From NCBI RefSeq assembly GCF_009870125.1, contig NC_046683.1, forward strand, positions 16,439,001 through 16,503,000: 64,000 bases of DNA, read 5' to 3'. The position numbers and the translations under genes are program-made. This DNA comes from Drosophila pseudoobscura. Lineage: Eukaryota > Arthropoda > Insecta > Diptera > Drosophilidae. The notes beneath the pieces were generated by a model. The model had not been told where the DNA came from. It made no database searches and saw nothing but the letters and a program-made list of their open reading frames with translations. The first letter of the stretch is position 1. Every line of letters begins with the position of its first letter. Below, in pieces: positions 1-11,752 of the stretch.

Positions 1-3000
1 AAACTTAATTAGAGGTGTGATTAGAAATAAACTTATTTAATATATTAAGTAATACGGGAAAAATATCCAATTGTATAAATATAAACTTAAAATATCAGAA
101 AATATGCTTAAATTTTTTCCTGCTCATACAAAGTTGTATTCATTTGCAATGTGCTATATGCAACCGCACGCTTACTAGCAATCGAAAGAATCTAACTATT
201 TGAGAGAACCGGGGGTTGGGCTCTTTAAAGACCCATTCTGCTAGCGCTATCGCGGACAGGAGCCCTTTCTTATTGTCTATACCGTGGTGCGCATCCGTGG
301 ACAGTAACCCTCTCTATGATGGGAGTAGTTCCTTAACTAGACACTGCATTACTTTTGACCCCAACATGTGGCAATGCATTACAAGTTGTCTGGGGTTTTG
401 AGTTTCCATTGCCCAGCTGCCATCCTCATGGAGGGTTCAGCTAGAGGATTTTCGCCTGTCTACTCCCCAATTAACTATATCAAACAACTTTCCACATTTA
501 AAAGCTGTTCAAGCCAACTTTTTCATATAGAAATTTACTAAATATTCTTAAGGGGTTCGCCATTTTCGTAAGAATTAATAGAAGAAGCCATTAATAGAAG
601 AATGAAGTAGCTCTGTATGTATGTATATGTCTGGGCCCAGCAACCTTTCCAATTAAAAGCATTTAAAGCAAAATGATCCAAAGTAGCTAATCTTCCAACA
701 AGACGGAATTCCTTGAAAGCATTTAAAGAACTCAAGACCAAAGTTCACCCAATGGAAGAGGTTTGCTTTGAAAATTCCGAGCGCAATCCTGTCTGGAAAT
801 CAGTGAACTTTCGTATTCTCTCCATTTCAAATGAAAATATAGTTTTTTGACTTTTGTTTTGTGATATTCCTCGCAAATCTCCCACGAACCTGATTCGGCT
901 GATATCTGTGAACTATCCAGACGACTCCAGTCCTGCCGCACTTCTTCAACATACAATCCTCGTATCTTGTTGCTTATACGCTTGTGCATGCTCGGAATCG
1001 TTCTCGTTTCTTATTTTTTTCCTTTCGCCTTTTACTGTGCAAGTGTGTAGTTTTTTTCGGGCTCTTTTTCATACTTTCTGCCAAGTCAACTTGAACAGAT
1101 TTACTGTCAATGGCCCAAAGCAACATACCCGGCGCATATCTGCATATACAGTGGGTCGCCGCCCCTCTCCAGAACCATTTGGCATTCAGAGAGATGCCAC
1201 ACCAAAGAGAAACCCCTTCAAAGCTTTTTGGCTGCTGTTTGTTTGAAGTTTTTTTTTGCGCCCTTTAAGTGGCAACTACTTTGCACCTCTGCGTGGGTCG
1301 CTGGTGATTCCCACGCACACCTGAACCACACCACACCACACCGCACCGCACACACCTGCGAGCCATTGCCTCTTTCACCATCATCTCCGCCTGTCTGACT
1401 GTCTCATGGCATCTCTTTCTAGTCAAGTGGTTTGGCCTTGAGTTGGTTTTTTTTTCTTTTTTTTTGCTTGCTTTGGCACCTTGGCATACATGTTACACCT
1501 GTGAGAGAGGGACTCCCATCCATTCAGTGCAGGCAGCCTGCCAAACCCTGCGTGTTCGTCATTTATATAATCAAAACTTGGTCGGCGGGAGGGGGGCAAT
1601 CCGTTGGTCATGGAGGAAAAAGTATAAATAAAAATAAATAAATTATGTTAAGGAAATTTATGAAATTTGTTGGCCCCAGCCCGCATTTTGCAATTATATG
1701 TGTGTATATTTGCAGTCGAAATTGCAAAAACAAATTTATATGAATTATGGTACAAGTGGTGAAAAAGGGCAGACGATTTATGGTACAAAATTTAATTTTG
1801 CGGCTTTTTAATCAACAGAAATCAAATGCAGGGCAACATTTTGGTCAAATAATGATTTGTAAAGCCCGCATCCACTGTTCATGCTTTTGGAGTAATATAT
1901 TATTATTTTGACTAGATGTACGCATCGCACTAAACTTTTCGATCCCAAGGAGAATGTGTAGTATATCTGTAGTTATGTTCCACATTCAGTCATATGCATA
2001 ATCGTATGTATGTTGTGTCTGACTCAGATTAATATCACGTTAGATAATATCAAGTAACATTTATGAGCTTTATTGTGTGTTTTATGGACAAATATATATT
2101 TAGGTATAACTCATTAAAAGATATAAAAATCGGATTATACCATATATACTGTTATTTATAATATTTAACATTCATATGAATGATTGTTTTTCTGTCGTTT
2201 TTTTACCAGAAACAATTAAGAGATTTTTCATAGATTTTTAGTTATATGAAACCTTCATGCCCAAAATGAATGATAGAAGTTTAGGAGAGGGATTAATTGG
2301 TTTAAACAGGTATCTTTTTGTACTTGTACATTTTGAAGAATTTTCGTACGCATAACGACGATTAGCATCCGTATGTTTCTAGGAAAAATAGACTCTCAGC
2401 ACGTCGTGTGAGGAACTGTGGAGCATTTACATTGTAGGTCCAATGCAAAACCTTTGCATTCAGCGATTTCATTCTTGTTTCAGATGATAATTCTACCAAA
2501 TGCCCCAGTTTCAGGTGTTTCCTCATAGAAAAAGAAAATTTTATAATAATCCGATGACTATAACATTGAAGCGATAGATCTGGTAGCTTCAGAGCGGCAG
2601 CTAGGCTTTTTCTCTCGTTTTTTATTCATTATTTATTTTACTTCTTGATGTGCGAGCACATACATATGTATGTACACACATACATACATATGTGCGTGTA
2701 TCTGCGTATATTTGCTGTGTGGTGCTGGTTTTTGTGGCTTTAACGGTATTTCCGTTCTAGCGTAGCCCCTACAATAGCGTGCAGATACAGCTGTGCTGTG
2801 TGCTGGCCCCCAATTGATGCATGTGCAGCAGCACGTTCCGGCAATGCCACTAAATCCCCCTGGGACAACAGACTACGACGACGATGGCCAAAAGCCACGA
2901 AAAGGGCGGTCTGGGACAAAGGGCGGGGGATCGGTTTTGGGTTTATTTGAAAAAGCAGCATCGATATGTTATTTGCATGTGTCCAAAGAGGTGGATAGCG

Positions 3001-3427
3001 GAGCGAAGATGGGAAAGCAGGGTAGCCCAAGTTAGCAGCAAATCCCGTAGCAACTTTTTGCTACGCGAAACTTTCTTCTGTGGAAAGTTTATGCATGAAT
3101 AAAGTGAAAAGCTGCAGGCAAACCACTCACACAGATAAACTTATGCACATGAGTATATTCGATGTTCAGTGCAAGGCAAACACAGGGAGGAAAAAAGACA
3201 TTACATGTTCTACTCTACACTCACATAATCTAGCGAAAAGTTGCATTTTATTTAATGCAAACATGACAACATCTGTTGGCTAACTTCAAATTCGCATTAG
3301 GCGGCTCTCTTCTGGCAACTGGCATACGGCCAAACAGCACCAAACACCACCAATATCCAATTATTTCGTGTTAAAAGTGAAATTAAAAAACGCGCGCTGG
3401 CTGAAAACTAGAGGTGGCTCAACAAAA
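1..3427. other. Left-edge intergenic region, no gene supported
   Basis: AT-rich DNA with scattered short ORFs, none showing a plausible start, splice sites or a recognisable protein. Positions 200-470 are less AT-rich and could be a decayed repeat or exon, but I cannot assign them. Short runs of CA, CACAC and TATGTA are present (around 1320-1350 and 2655-2705). Regulatory DNA for the gene starting at 3867, or an intron of a gene further left, cannot be excluded. Confidence 0.4.
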
Positions 3428-3435
3428 TATCGATA
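3428..3435. promoter_or_regulatory. DRE (DREF-binding element) upstream of the PDXDC1-like gene
   Basis: Perfect palindromic TATCGATA, 432 bp upstream of the start codon at 3867, in the less repetitive stretch expected to hold the promoter. DRE is a known core-promoter element of Drosophila housekeeping genes. A half-matching TATCGAT lies at about 3758. The transcription start is not visible, so the role is inferred. Confidence 0.45.
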
Positions 3436-3866
3436 AGTAGCATAATATATCGCAATGGTGATGCTCTAGTTCACAATTATGTTCTCAAAAGAACTAGTTT
3501 GATGCGTGCGAAAATTATTTTTTTTAGATGAATGCAACTGTATCAAAATTTAGTTTATTTATTTGGATTTATTATTATTTATATTATATTCATTGTATAA
3601 TTTATTAAGATCTATTCATATTTTCATTATAACAAATTTGATCATAGTTCTGGGCGAGGGGAACTGGTTCTGATAACACAAAATATCGAGCATCGCTTAG
3701 AACTATTGGTTCATTGAGTGTGAAGTGGAGGAGGGTCAGCTGCTGCTGGCACACAACTATCGATGAATTACCATCTACATCAGCAGCAGCAGCACACACA
3801 CTCTCACACAGAGGAAAACAATTACTTCTCATCAAAGAGATAAAGTAAAATAAGCGCATCAGAACC

Positions 3867-6800
3867 ATGTCAGCGGCTGGTAGAGTTGATGACGAGCCGA
3901 CAACGCTACCAGCTACTCAGGAACCACCATCCTCAGGCCCATCGACGCCAGCGGTGGCCGAAATAGCCGCTTCTAGTGTGAGTAGTTCTTTCCCCCCGAT
4001 TCTCTCTGTGTTTTTCTCCGCTGGCTTCTTCGATTTGCTGACGACGACGGAAGACACGTCAACGCAAGGCGACGAGCGCTGTTATCGTCTCTTGTTTACA
4101 TCTCCGCTGTTTTTCTCTTATTTTGCATTCATGTTTGATTATCGTGCAGATTCGTTCGGGATTGGCCGAGCTGGAGCTCAGATCGTCCCAGGTCCTGCAG
4201 CGACTGGAGAATGTGAAGACCGTGCCGGGTGCGAGTGCGGGTGCGGGTGCAGGTGGCGACAGTCCGAACGGAGCCAGCGCCAAGGATGTCGAGGAGGAGC
4301 CCGATCCGCATGCGGTGGGTGAAGAGTTGGATCAACTGCCGTTCACCCAGCTGCGTCCTGAGCATCGTGTGCCCTCAGATATACTGAAGTCGTTGGAACA
4401 GCTAGTGGCTTACACGGACAGCGATGATGATCCCGAGTTCCCCCTGCCGGCCCTCGACGATGTCTCCCATCTGGCCCTTATCTCTCACAGCATTGTGGCG
4501 TATCTGTCGCATCTAGACCGGCAGCATTTGCTGCGTGTGACTAATAGCATATCCGGAGATGCCACCCGCTGGCTGGGCACACTGTTCCACTTCACCAATC
4601 CGGCCAGCAGCTTTCATGCAGATAATGCTGATGCCATTCTACGCACCGTGCGCCTGGCCATCGTCGCCCGATGCCCCGGCTATCTAGAGGGCGGGATTCC
4701 GGCCCTGGCTCAGCCCTGCTTCTACATTTCCGAGAATACGACACCGGTGAGGCTGCAGTATGCCTGCCGCCAGCTGGGCATCCCGGTAGACGCCATTAAA
4801 ATCATACCCGAGCACAGTCAGTACGGCACCATGGACCTGACCCAATTGCAGAAGCAAATCCAACTGGATTTGTCGGCCAGTAGGACCCCCCTGCTGGTGG
4901 TAGCGGACATTGGGGCATCGCTATGTGGCTACGTGGACAGCCTGCAGCGACTACGGGACGTGTGCAAGCCGCACAACATGTGGCTTCATGCCAGTGGCCA
5001 TGGCCTGGCCGCTCTCGTGTGTGCCCAGAGCCAGGGCCATGTCGACGATGTCCTGCACTCGATGGCCCTGAATTTGGGCAGCTGGCTGGGAGTTCCCAGT
5101 CTGCCCATTGTCCTGTTGCATCGTCCACTCCTGAACAGTGCTTTAAGTGCCTTCGAATCCGATCCGATCCTGTCGCGGCGCCTCAACTCGCTGTCGCTGT
5201 GGACCAGTCTGCAGGCTCTGGGCAGGAAAGCGATTGCCGAGCGCCTCCATGTGGCATTTCAGACATGCAGTATTCTATTCGAAATCGCCTCCAAATGCGA
5301 GGGTATTCGTGTGCTGGTAAGCGTAGAGAAAGAGAGAGAGATATTTTGGTAATTTTTAAATGAAACTCATAATTTTATGTCCCAAACAGAGTCACACACC
5401 CGGGGCACAGACTGGTGCCTCTCTGTCGGACATTATCCAGAGTCCATTCGATGTTAACACTTTATTTGACGCGGCTGCACCCGTGGTGGCGTATCAGTTC
5501 GATGGCAGCACAACCATTCCAATTTCCGGCAACCTCGAGGCTGCCGAACGCGAGACGGGGGGCCTCAAGCCCCTAGAGAAGATCAACAATGCTTCCTATT
5601 TTGATCGCCTCAACTCCTGGCTGGGCCAGATCTTGCAGCGTGACTGCCCCAATGTGAGTAGCAGCCAAACTACTCGTATCATTCAAATTTCTCACGCCTG
5701 TCCCTGTTGGACACTCTAGTTTGACTTTGAAGTGATTGAGCATCCCACACATGGCAGCTGCATTCGCTATTGTCCCCTGGAACTGGGCCTCGGGGAGCAG
5801 CCACCCAGCTCTGAGAATCTGGAAAGCTTCGCCCAGAGTCTGGAGGCTCATGTGGACATTTTGCGGGCCACCATCAAGCACAAGGCACGATTCATTTACC
5901 TGGTGGAGCGCAGCGAGGTGTTGCGTCTCGTTCCCCTGCCTGAATGGGCGGGCATGGGCGGTGTTCGGTTTGTCCCCGAGAGCTGGGAGTCTCTACTGAC
6001 GGATCAGGCCAAAACCGAGCTGAACAAGCTCAACATTGATTTGGTCGAGGCTCTCAAGTCAACGGACAATGCCTTCTCGCTGGGCGAGGGCACTGACGGA
6101 CTGATTTGTGTGCGCTTTGGCATGGTCACTCACGAGACCGAGGTGGAGGAGCTCCTTGATTTGGTTGTCACTGTGGGCAAGAGTGTCCAGGAGAACTCGC
6201 GAGTGTTGGACACCATGTCGGAGATTGTCAAGAAGGTATATCCTCAATGTCCCTAAAATTGACTAGTAACAAGCTTGAGTTTTTTCTGTTCTCAGGGTAT
6301 TGAAGCTGTCACAGCTGATCTTCAACGCGAATCGGAGGAGAAACTCTGGCAGGAGGGCATCCTGCGGCATGTGCCCGTTGTCGGACGCGTTTTCAACTGG
6401 TGGTCCCCACCAGCCAAGGAGTCTGGCATCAAGGGCCGTAGCCTTAATCTAACCCAGGGCGTGGTCGAGAGCACGGAAAATATTTACAAGTGAGCTTGGA
6501 TTTATTTAAAGAATTGAATTGACATTTGATTAAAATGTGTGTGCATTTACAGGTATCACATGCAAATGACTGGAGCAACGGCTCATCAGCTGCCAGCGAA
6601 TCGTTCGCCACCAACACCCATGGTGCAGACGCCAGTGGGTGCAACATCCACGCAACAGCAGCCCGTCTTTCCCACTGTGGAGCCCGTGGCCGGATCAGGT
6701 GAGGCTTCGCCTGACGTCCCCGAAGTGGGCTTGAATTCAGGCGGTGCAGGTACGATAGGCACAGCAGCAGTACCTCCGCCCACTCTGAACCATGTGGATC

Positions 6801-6886
6801 ATGCTCGGACTGTCAGCCAGAGCAGTGCCAGCTCCTCGGTCGTCCCCGAATTGGTGGCCGCAAACAGTGCAATTAACAATAATTAA
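3867..6886 (+). CDS. CG1486: PDXDC1-like pyridoxal-dependent decarboxylase-fold protein
   Basis: Six exons: 3867-3977, 4150-5316, 5390-5653, 5720-6235, 6296-6489, 6553-6886, giving 861 residues with all phases consistent. The start at 3867 (ACC before ATG) was chosen because exon 1 stays open to a clean GTGAGT donor. Residues about 90-430 resemble the group II amino-acid decarboxylase fold of the PDXDC1 family, with the sequence NMWLHASGHG near residue 313 where active enzymes have the WLHVDAAY-type motif. The place of the PLP lysine (NPHK) is taken by ALNLGSWLG near residue 344, so the canonical Schiff-base lysine is absent. The C-terminal 170 residues are low-complexity, rich in Pro, Ala, Gly and Thr. 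It is convergent with tty. The family assignment is firm; the substrate is unknown and catalysis is doubtful. The symbol rests on memory of the D. melanogaster orthologue next to fliI. Confidence 0.85.
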
Positions 6887-9800
6887 GAGCAAAAGTAATT
6901 ATTGAAAAAAAATGAAAAAGATAACTTAACTTAGGCCCAGGCACAGCCCCAGCTTCATGAATTGATTTCTAGAGCGTATGGCCGCAAAGCAAATATCAAA
7001 GGACAACGACAAGGATGACAAGGCTTAGCAAACCGCAGAACAGAGCTATAAAAAGGAAAAGAATATTATATAGAAGGCTGGCTTTAGCCCAAATCACCAC
7101 CTTCCCCTTAAAACAAAACCTAACAACCCTTCAAACGAGAAGATGAAAAACCAACAATTCCAAAGATTTTTCTCTTATACAAATTTGAAAAGAAAAACCT
7201 ATAAAATTGCTATGTATTTATATATTGCCTATTTTTATGATCTTATACATTTTATTTTATATAAATTTTATTATACTTTATTCCGATCATTGTTGTTGTT
7301 GTTGTCTCTAATCCCAAGCCGAAAAAGAGCGAAAAATCCAACAGAATTTTCCCTGTCAACCCATATATATTTTTTTTGTTTAATGCTTTGATTATATTTT
7401 ATCTCCTTATTTGTATTTATTATTCCGATGCAAGTACCTATGAGAAAGATGTATATATATGTATATATACATATATATTTTGGCAATTGTTCAATGTTCA
7501 ATTGTGTGTGGCACTAAATTGCTCTATTCTAATTTGTTTAAGAAGCTATATAAGTGAGAAAAACCACAAAAGAAATGAAAGAAATATACTTAATAATAAA
7601 ATATATTTATTATACAAAATGCTGCTATAAAAAGAAAACAAATTCTGCACAAAATATGATAGAAGCAACAAACAAACAGACAAAAATAAATTGTGTAATA
7701 ATTTAGACAAAGATGGTGTCTTTTTTTCTCTAGCCGTCCTACACTAATTAATGTTTATCCAGTTTATCATATCTAATCTTATCCGAGGTGCTGCTTATCG
7801 CAAAATCAAAGCCGAACAAAGAAAACAAATTGGGTTCCGTTGAATTTTTGGGTCAAATTTAACACAAACATGGTACGAATTAAATACTATCAAGAACTAC
7901 ACAATTTTCTGGAGGGACTCGCTCGTATCAGTTGATTGTTCCTAAAACTATAATAACAACAGCTACAGATACAATGGATGGTTAGATTTATCTTTTTCAA
8001 ATACTCGAAAATGGAAGCCAGAACTTTACCTTCTTTAAGATCTGTCTATACGCTTTAGCTATCTTACCCTTGAGTAATGTTTAATCTTTGACTTTCCGCT
8101 TCTCCCATTAAAACAAATTTTCTCCATCTAACTAATGCAATTAAATTTTATATTTATATTTTATTTAATATTTTTGTTGGGTTTTTTTTAGCGCTTTAAT
8201 TTGTTGCTGCTTGCTTCTGAAATAAATGTTTCCATCCAGGGGGGTTTTGTCTTGTTTTTTCCGTTTCCCTATTCGTTTCTTGTGTTTTTGTTTTCTATTT
8301 CTGCGCATAAAATATTTTCAATCCAGACATTTTTGACTCCCCGCCCCACCCATTTCGGTGCCATCCCGAATATTTTTCTGGGGGAAACGGATTTCTGGAG
8401 GCACACACTTATTAAATAAATTTTGTTTCGTTTTTTATTCCTTACAAGAGTGTTCAAACTTTTCTTATGATTTGTTAGATTTAATTTTTTGTTTAATATG
8501 CAACTAAGCGGTTCCATTTTTTGCCTCTGTTCTTTACATTCTCTTTAACTAATTATATGTCTGCATATATACTATATAAATAGTTATATAAGTATATATG
8601 TATGTATGCATATGTTGTACAACTGGATCTTGTCTTATGTTTTTGCTGCTTATTGCTGCTGCCGTTGAGCCTTCGCTATTTTCGCTAATTTTGTTTCGAT
8701 TTTTGAATTCTTCAGTTTTCGGACTTTTTCTTCATCTTTTTTTATAACCTTGCTTTGTCTGTATTTTGTTTGTTTTATGTTTTTCTTCTTTTGTTTTGTA
8801 ATAACTACAACGCGTACGATGACAACATTTAACACAGAAATATATTTACGAACTAATTATGTAATATTATTATATATATATATATATATATATGTATTTA
8901 TATATATATGTATAATATTAATTTTATGTTTGAATGTAATTTCGACCTAGGTCCGAAACGGTCAAGACCAAATGGATCTCTCTTCTCGGGGGGTTCACGT
9001 TTCTTGGTACCTTTATTTTTCTTTTTTGGGGCTGAATGGGGGATCCCCCATTAAGGTTCGAATCGATTCTGTTCGGTTTTTTTTTAGTGTTTAATTTAAA
9101 GATTTTTTAAACCTCCCCCCGGTGGAGAAGAGCTTTACATACAATCTCTCTAAAAGGGGTTGCGTTTTTAAATAATTTTCTGATTGTTTTTTTTTTTGTT
9201 TTTGCTTGGTTGTGTATAACATATGTAGTTTGTATTTGTATAATAAGCGAATAAAAAAACTTGATTAGTTTGTTCATTTTTTTGTCTTTACACGATCTAT
9301 ACATATTTACTTTTAAAAACGTTCTTTTTCCAGTGTGTGTTTGTTTCTTTTTTATTAAGATTATTGGGTAAATTTCGTCTTGAGTACTACTCCATCGTTA
9401 ATATTTTACAATTGATCATTTCATTGCGATTTAGTGTATATAATATGATCACTGATCGGTTATCAGTGAAGGTTTGTTTTTACGAATATATGTATATTAG
9501 TATCTATGCATATAGCTATTCAATATATCTGTAAATGTTGTGAACTTTCGCTGTGTGTTTCGGGCAGTGTTCGGGGTTGCCTTAGTTGGTTGGCCTCGTT
9601 CGTCGCTTCGTTGGCCTCTGGTCTGGTCTCTACTCTGACTCGGGGAATTCCTCTAAAAGGAACTCTATCCCCACAACTCGATCGATTATTCTTTGCGGGT
9701 TTGCTGTTGCTTTTTCTGTTGCTTTTGCTGCAGTATACTCGTAGTTGATAGGCATTTGTGTGTCTGTATATATAACTAGCTATATTTAATATATATCATA

Positions 9801-11752
9801 TATATATCTATTTAACTTTGCAGATTGGTGTCTTCTTTGTCAGTTTCTGGGGGAAAGACTAGTTGTTGGGAGGGCAGTACTTTCTGTTATGATCTGTTCT
9901 GTTAGTTCATATATTGCTATTCGGTTCCAATGACACGTCTAGAATCTAAATCTCGTTTTTCTCTGGTTATCGTTTGTCTTCGTTTGGTTTAAGCTATACT
10001 CGTACTTCATATATGTATGTATGCTTGGGCTCGTTCCCCTTCCTGCCTTTCGTTTAGCTACTAAATGTACAGTTAGTACTACTATATATTCCAATTATAT
10101 ATCTATACTGTAATGTATATATTTATTTGTTGGTTGTTCGTGTTCCTGTGTGTATAGTTGTATAGTTGTATATTCATATGTGCTAGTTTATGTTTAATAA
10201 ATGCATTCCATGTTAAGCTTAGGTTAGATACACAATAAAATCGCAGGGGTCAAATCCAAACGAAGTCTACTCGTTCCGTTCGTCTCGTCTGTCTGCCCGT
10301 TCCTAAATCGATTCAACCCCCAGCCAGTCCCAGGCGATCCGCAATCGTTGGATCAACCTGACGCACAACCCAGACACAGGACAGAGTCGAGCACTACCTA
10401 CTACCACCGGCCATCCGAACCGAATGCTTGGAGATGCGTGGAAATATGGGGGCAAGGAATATCTGTTGGAGTGACCTTTTAAAAGTAATCAATAATTCAA
10501 TCATTCAAAATAAATTACATCTGGCTTTAGTTATTCACTATTTGAAGCCCGAAGAGTCATGTTAACAGATTTTCCCAGGATATTCAGATTTCCAATGTTG
10601 GAATGACTAGAGTTAAGAATAGTTATCACACATCACGCACTATAAAATAGTTCAGTGAATCAGTTTAAATGCAAAATTCTGTTCGAAAGAGCTTACTGAT
10701 AGGAGAAATCGATCTTTTTACCATGCAATGTACAGAGTATAGTATTAGTTGAATGATTGCTTGATTATCATTTTCGACAACTGAACATACATATACGAAT
10801 TAACTAATTATTAAAAATATCAACAGATCTAAGGAATATTGATTTCCTTTAAGGAAATATAGGAATATTGAAGGATTTGCCCCCACATCTTCCACACACA
10901 CACATTTGGATTCAGAGGCCCGTGTTTCTAGATAAAAATTGACTCTCGACAAGTGCCATAAGTACATAAAAAAAACACGTTTGCTAACTTTCAACTACAT
11001 TTCGATTCCTAGAACTTATAGACTACGATCCCGATCTTAATTTTCTGGGTGAAGATTTATCCTTTTGTTTTTGTTTATAGATTAATGTTGTATATTACAA
11101 TATTCTTGTCCCCATAATTGCTGTCTGTCTCTTGGCTTTTAAATAAATTTTTTTAAAATTGTTGTCTTTTAACAATTTTAAAAAGTGTTTCTGTAGCGAT
11201 TGGTAAAAATATGCTATTATCAAAAAGGAATAACCGTGTCTTTATAGACTTATATGAATTCATAAATCGTTGATATATGTTACATATATGTTCTATATAT
11301 AGTATGGTATATATATAGTATAAGTCAAATATCTAAATATGCACGAGTTTTGTCGGTCTGTCTGTGTGCGTTTATAGTGTATATATTTATATATCCCATG
11401 TAGATTTAGATATATACGTAATGTCTAGTGTATAGTATATACAAAAGTCGAATTGTGGGCTATCCATCGTAATAGCTTTCACTTGCATAGGATGCACAAA
11501 GAAGGATTCCGGTTGTAGGATACGATTACGATAAATGCAACAAATCAAGAAACAGGAACAGTCGCCACTAATTCCACCCCACCCCACCTCCTTTCTGTTC
11601 TAATCCATCTCATTCTCGCGCCATGTGTCTATAATACAAAAAAGTCTAGAAGTAATGTCCGCTGGAAGACGCCAAAACCCATGCCCAAGCCCAAGCCCAT
11701 CCCAGCCCGTTTTCAATTACATTCCCATTCCCATTCCCATTGCTATTCCTTT
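6887..11752. other. Convergent 3' UTR / intergenic region between CG1486-like gene and tty
   Basis: About 4.9 kb of very AT-rich sequence with long T runs on the + strand and no convincing ORF. The left part is probably the 3' UTR of the PDXDC1-like gene (AATAAA at 7595 and 7685). Much of the rest is plausibly the long 3' UTR of tty on the - strand, whose stop is at 11753. A (TA)n run lies at 8869-8893. I cannot place the tty polyadenylation site among the many TTTATT matches. Confidence 0.5.
7685..7690 (+). terminator. Candidate polyadenylation signal of the PDXDC1-like gene
   Basis: AATAAA about 800 bp after the stop codon, followed by a T-rich downstream stretch near 7715-7730. A second AATAAA lies at 7595-7600. 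Which is used cannot be told from sequence. Confidence 0.4.

Noticed and set aside
854-1246. 130-codon ORF on + near the left edge
   Set aside because: Non-ATG beginning, composition of random translation with Phe/Ser/Cys runs, no splice or promoter context.
9050-9070. tRNA B-box-like GGTTCGAATC
   Set aside because: No A box, no cloverleaf and AT-rich surroundings; chance match.
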